64,000 nt of DNA from positions 60,904,529 to 60,968,528 of the forward strand of contig CM017562.1 of NCBI GenBank assembly GCA_007844125.1. The letters are read 5' to 3'. Below, piece after piece: positions 60,601 to 64,000 of this stretch (the first letter of the stretch is position 1; each line of letters begins with the position of its first letter). This DNA comes from Sinonovacula constricta. Lineage: Eukaryota > Mollusca > Bivalvia > Cardiida > Solecurtidae. Below the pieces are notes generated by a model. It ran no database searches and was not told the origin of the DNA. It saw nothing but the letters and a program-made list of their open reading frames with translations. The position numbers and the translations under genes were made by a program.

Positions 60601-61755
60601 TTGTTTCTCATAGCACCAACACTTTATTATTGTTTTTGATGTGTATATATTTGACACAAATTACTGATTCATGATATGGATATTTATGAAGCTGTCTTTA
60701 AGATGATAACAATTACAGTAGTAGTTATTTGATTATGAATATGTATCCTTTTTATAGGATACAGTATAATGCCCCTTTTTCTCATGCATCTAAATAATAA
60801 TGGTAGGCATATTTCGTATTTATTTAAATCATTTTGTCAGACTGTATTTGAAATTAAAACACCACAATTAAATATCATATAAATTAATTTATTAATATTT
60901 TTCATTAAAAGCAAAGGTTTTTTCAGTTATAGTTTTAAAGTTCTAATTTCTACCTTGGTGCTAGACATTTTATGCACTAAGTCTGATCATTTCCTCATAG
61001 TTTCATCCATATCTTGTATCATTCCACTTATTTTTGTTTGTTCACCCAAATGCAGGTTGCTGCAGAGCTTGAGAACACTTTAACAACTTATATAAGCTGC
61101 TCAAGCAACTGGTGTTTCTGTTTTGGTTGTTAAATCAGGAATTCAAGTTGTTTAAGATCTACAGATATGATTTTTCTTTTAAACTTAAAAAAAATTGTTT
61201 CTTTTCTCTTATTAAATCCATTTTTATTTTAAAAGAATGAACAACTTGTTGGAAACGTGTCACACATCCATTTAACTTATCAAGTACCTGTCAACAACAA
61301 ACGAGTCCTTGTTAGTCTCTTTTCATCTTTTAATCCTTATAATATGAGGCCCTTATTTATCATTTAAAATAAAACAGATGCAATTAAATAGCCATAATTA
61401 ATGTAGAAGAAAAGAATGCAAAACCAACAAAATGTTTGCATTGTGTGAAAGTAGGTGTTCAGATATGGCCTACAGTTATGACTTCACCAAGCATTGGCTT
61501 TCTCCTTTTCTTTTTACAACTAAGTACTAGGACATCTTGTTGATATTACATCAACCTATCAAAATATCACAACATCTGACACAAAGTGGGTGTCACACAT
61601 TCAATATTTGTCCACTTATAGTTGATGGATATTTGTAATAGCATTGTTTCTGTTTATATTTCGTAAATCTTGGTATTGAACACATTTTTTGGGACAAATG
61701 CTTGTTTTAAATCATATGACTATGAAATAAATTGTACAAACAATGCAGGTGTTTT
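57626..61755 (+). terminator. Elongase 3' UTR and downstream; candidate polyadenylation signals
   Basis: AT-rich sequence after the stop. AATAAA occurs at 59161 and at 61726-61731; the latter is followed within 20-40 bases by GGTGTTTTGTTTCATTTGGG, a good GU-rich downstream element, and would give a 4.1 kb 3' UTR. Which signal is used cannot be decided here. Short open frames at 58318-59292 show no domain. Confidence 0.4.
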
Positions 61756-62025
61756 GTTTCATTTGGGCTCCCATCATATATGAATGACTGATCTTAAGGT
61801 GTTGGTTAAAAGTAGAACTATGTTTAACCTAAGATTCTTCCTATTCATTTGGTTTAATAAACCATTCGCTTTTAAAACTTAATCCATCCAAATAATGCAT
61901 ACAAACAATTATTATTGAAATGTATTTTTTTTTTAAACTAATTTGTCTATGAAGTTTTGTAAACTGTTTATATGAAAACGAAAGAAATGACAAAATGAAA
62001 GAAAAATAAAAGATCCTTTTTTGGG

Positions 62026-62098
62026 GGTAGAATCTGAACCAGAGTCATTTTGCATGGCAGTCCAGTGCTATACTGATTCACTGAGTCTCCGTAAATGC
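62026..62098 (-). mobile_element. tRNA-like relic, probably a SINE head
   Basis: On the minus strand GTGAATCAGTATAGCACTGG (box A-like) is followed by GGTTCAGATTCTACC (box B-like) at tRNA spacing, but the acceptor-stem arms do not pair, so it is not a functional tRNA gene. Confidence 0.5.
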
Positions 62099-62414
62099 TT
62101 GTCTTATGTAGTTTTATTATACATCGTCACTGATGAATATAGGATAATTGTCAAATTGGATTTTTGCAAAATTCATGTCTAATGGAAGTCCAAAATCTAT
62201 CATAAAATAATAAAAAGTAGTGTTAAAGAAAAAAAATAACAACATGAGACATATATTTTAATTAAATTTTATAAACTATTATATTTCTGTGCTATAGAGT
62301 TCTTGTAAAATTTATTTGAACCAATAACATAACTCTTTTATATTATGGCTTTCAGACTTATTACAGTTTTTTAGCTTGTTTAGTAATCGACAACTCCATC
62401 TAGGACATAAAACT

Positions 62415-64000
62415 ATTGACCAATGCACATTCCCCAGTCATAGCCTCTTGTTGACCAACGCACATTGCCCAGTCATATACAGTCTGTTGTTGACCAACAC
62501 ACATTGCCCAGTTATATACAGTCTCTTGTTGACCAATGCACATTGCCCAGTCATAGCCTCTTGTTGACCAATGCACATTGCCCAGTCATAGCCTCTTGTT
62601 GACCAACGCACATTGCCCAGTCATAGATAGCCTCTTGTTGACCAATGCACATTGCCCAGTCATAGACAGTCTCTTGTTGACCAATGCACATTGCCCAGTC
62701 ATAGATAGCCTCTTGTTGACCAACGCACATTGCCCAGTCATAGACAGTCTCTTGTTGACCAATGCACATTGCCCAGTCATATACAGCCCCTTGTTGACCA
62801 ATGCACATTGCCCAGTCATAGCCTCTTGTTGACCAATGCACATTGCCCAGTCATATACAGCCCCTTGTTGACCAATGCACATTGCCCAGTCATAGATAGC
62901 CTCTTGTTGACCAATGCACATTGCCCAGTCATAGACAGTCTCTTGTTGACCAATGCACATTGCCCAGTCATAGACAGTCTCTTGTTGACCAATGCACATT
63001 GCCCAGTCATAGACAGTCTCTTGTTGACCAATGCACATTGCCCAGTCATAGACAGTCTCTTGTTGACCAATGCACATTGCCCAGTCATAGACAGTCTCTT
63101 GTTGACCAATGCACATTGCCCAGTCATATACAGTTTCTTGTTGACCAATGCACATTGCCCAGTCATATACAGCCCCTTGTTGACCAATGCACATTGACCC
63201 GTCATATACAGTCTCTTGTTGACCAATGCACATTGCCCAGTCATAGCCTCTTGTTGACCAATGCACATTGCCCAGTCATATACAGCCCCTTGTTGACCAA
63301 TGCACATTGCCCAGTCATAGATAGCCTCTTGTTGACCAATGCACATTGCCCAGTCATAGACAGTCTCTTGTTGACCAATGCACATTGCCCAGTCATATAC
63401 AGCCCCTTGTTGACCAACGCACATTGCCCAGTCATAGACAGTCTCTTGTTGACCAATGCACATTGCCCAGTCATATACAGCCCCTTGTTGACCAATGCAC
63501 ATTGCCCAGTCATAGACAGTCTCTTGTTGACCAATGCACATTGCCCAGTCATAGACAGTCTCTTGTTGACCAATGCACATTGCCCAGTCATAGACAGTGT
63601 CTTGTTGACCAATGCACATTGCCCAGTCATATACAGCCCCTTGTTGACCAATGCACATTGACCCGTCATAGATAGCCTCTTGTTGACCAATGCACATTGA
63701 CCCGTCATATACAGTCTCTTGTTGACCAATGCACATTGCCCAGTCATATACAGCCCCTTGTTGACCAATGCACATTGACCCGTCATAGATAGCCTCTTGT
63801 TGACCAACGCACATTGCCCAGTCATAGATAGCCTCTTGTTGACCAACGCACATTGCCCAGTCATATACAGCCCCTTGTTGACCAATGCACATTGACCCGT
63901 CATAGACAGCCCCTTGTTGACCAATGCACATTGCCCAGTCATAGATAGCCTCTTGTTGACCAACGCACATTGCCCAGTCATAGATAGCCTCTTGTTGACC
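62415..64000. repeat. 39-bp minisatellite, about 41 copies, running off the window
   Basis: Units are TTGTTGACCAA(T/C)GCACAT, TGCCCAGTCATA and one of GACAGTCTC, TACAGCCCC, GATAGCCTC or a 31-bp short form lacking this block. Unit variants GACCCGTC occur in the right half. Each unit carries GACCAAT, a CCAAT core, or GACCAAC. Long frames on both strands result from the 3n period. Confidence 0.97.

Noticed and set aside
62026..62098. tRNA gene on the minus strand
   Set aside because: Box A and box B are recognisable but the acceptor stem does not pair; treated as a SINE relic.
62376..63981. Frames of up to 384 codons on both strands at the window end
   Set aside because: Readings of the 39-bp array; sister frames on the opposite strand are equally open.

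Overview
This is animal (intron-rich, AT-rich) nuclear DNA, most likely from a mollusc and probably a bivalve. I infer this from the exon/intron structure, from tRNA-derived SINEs and other dispersed repeats of the kind abundant in molluscan genomes, and from an ELOVL2/5-like polyunsaturated fatty acid elongase. There are no bacterial-style genes. Most long open frames are artefacts of tandem repeats whose period is a multiple of three.

Only two protein-coding genes can be supported, both on the + strand. (1) The 3' end of a leucine-rich-repeat/EF-hand gene (LRRC74-like) has four exons at 1783-1878, 2301-2561, 3048-3133 and 6326-6365. Both calcium loops are canonical, and the second is completed only by splicing to the last exon. 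(2) A complete ELOVL-family fatty acid elongase has six coding exons between 35559 and 57625 and predicts 310 residues with every family motif. A candidate promoter and non-coding first exon lies near 15450-15587, giving a 20 kb first intron.

The remarkable part of the window is its tandem-repeat load. About 16 minisatellite arrays (periods about 11 to 79 bp, up to about 90 copies) fill roughly 19-20 kb, close to 30% of the sequence, and most lie inside introns. Several are built from functional or mobile sequence. A 56-bp array of about 56 copies (41.77-44.95 kb) repeats a complete 3' splice site (branch point, pyrimidine tract, AG and the first exon bases), and the real exon 3 of the elongase uses the last copy. 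A 58-bp array repeats exon 1 together with its 5' splice donor. A 28-bp array at 11.59 kb is an amplified terminal inverted repeat of a MITE whose plain copies are at 21.5 and 28.3 kb. Other arrays carry, once per unit, TATA-like, AP-1/Maf-like, CCAAT-like, HNF1-like or GGACAnnnTGTCC motifs.

Layout: 1-7.2 kb, LRR/EF-hand gene end; 7.2-15.4 kb, intergenic DNA with a TATA-rich array and two MITEs; 15.5-35.5 kb, probable first intron of the elongase with MITEs and four arrays; 35.5-57.6 kb, elongase coding exons separated by arrays; 57.6-61.75 kb, 3' UTR and flank; 62.4-64 kb, a 39-bp array running off the window.
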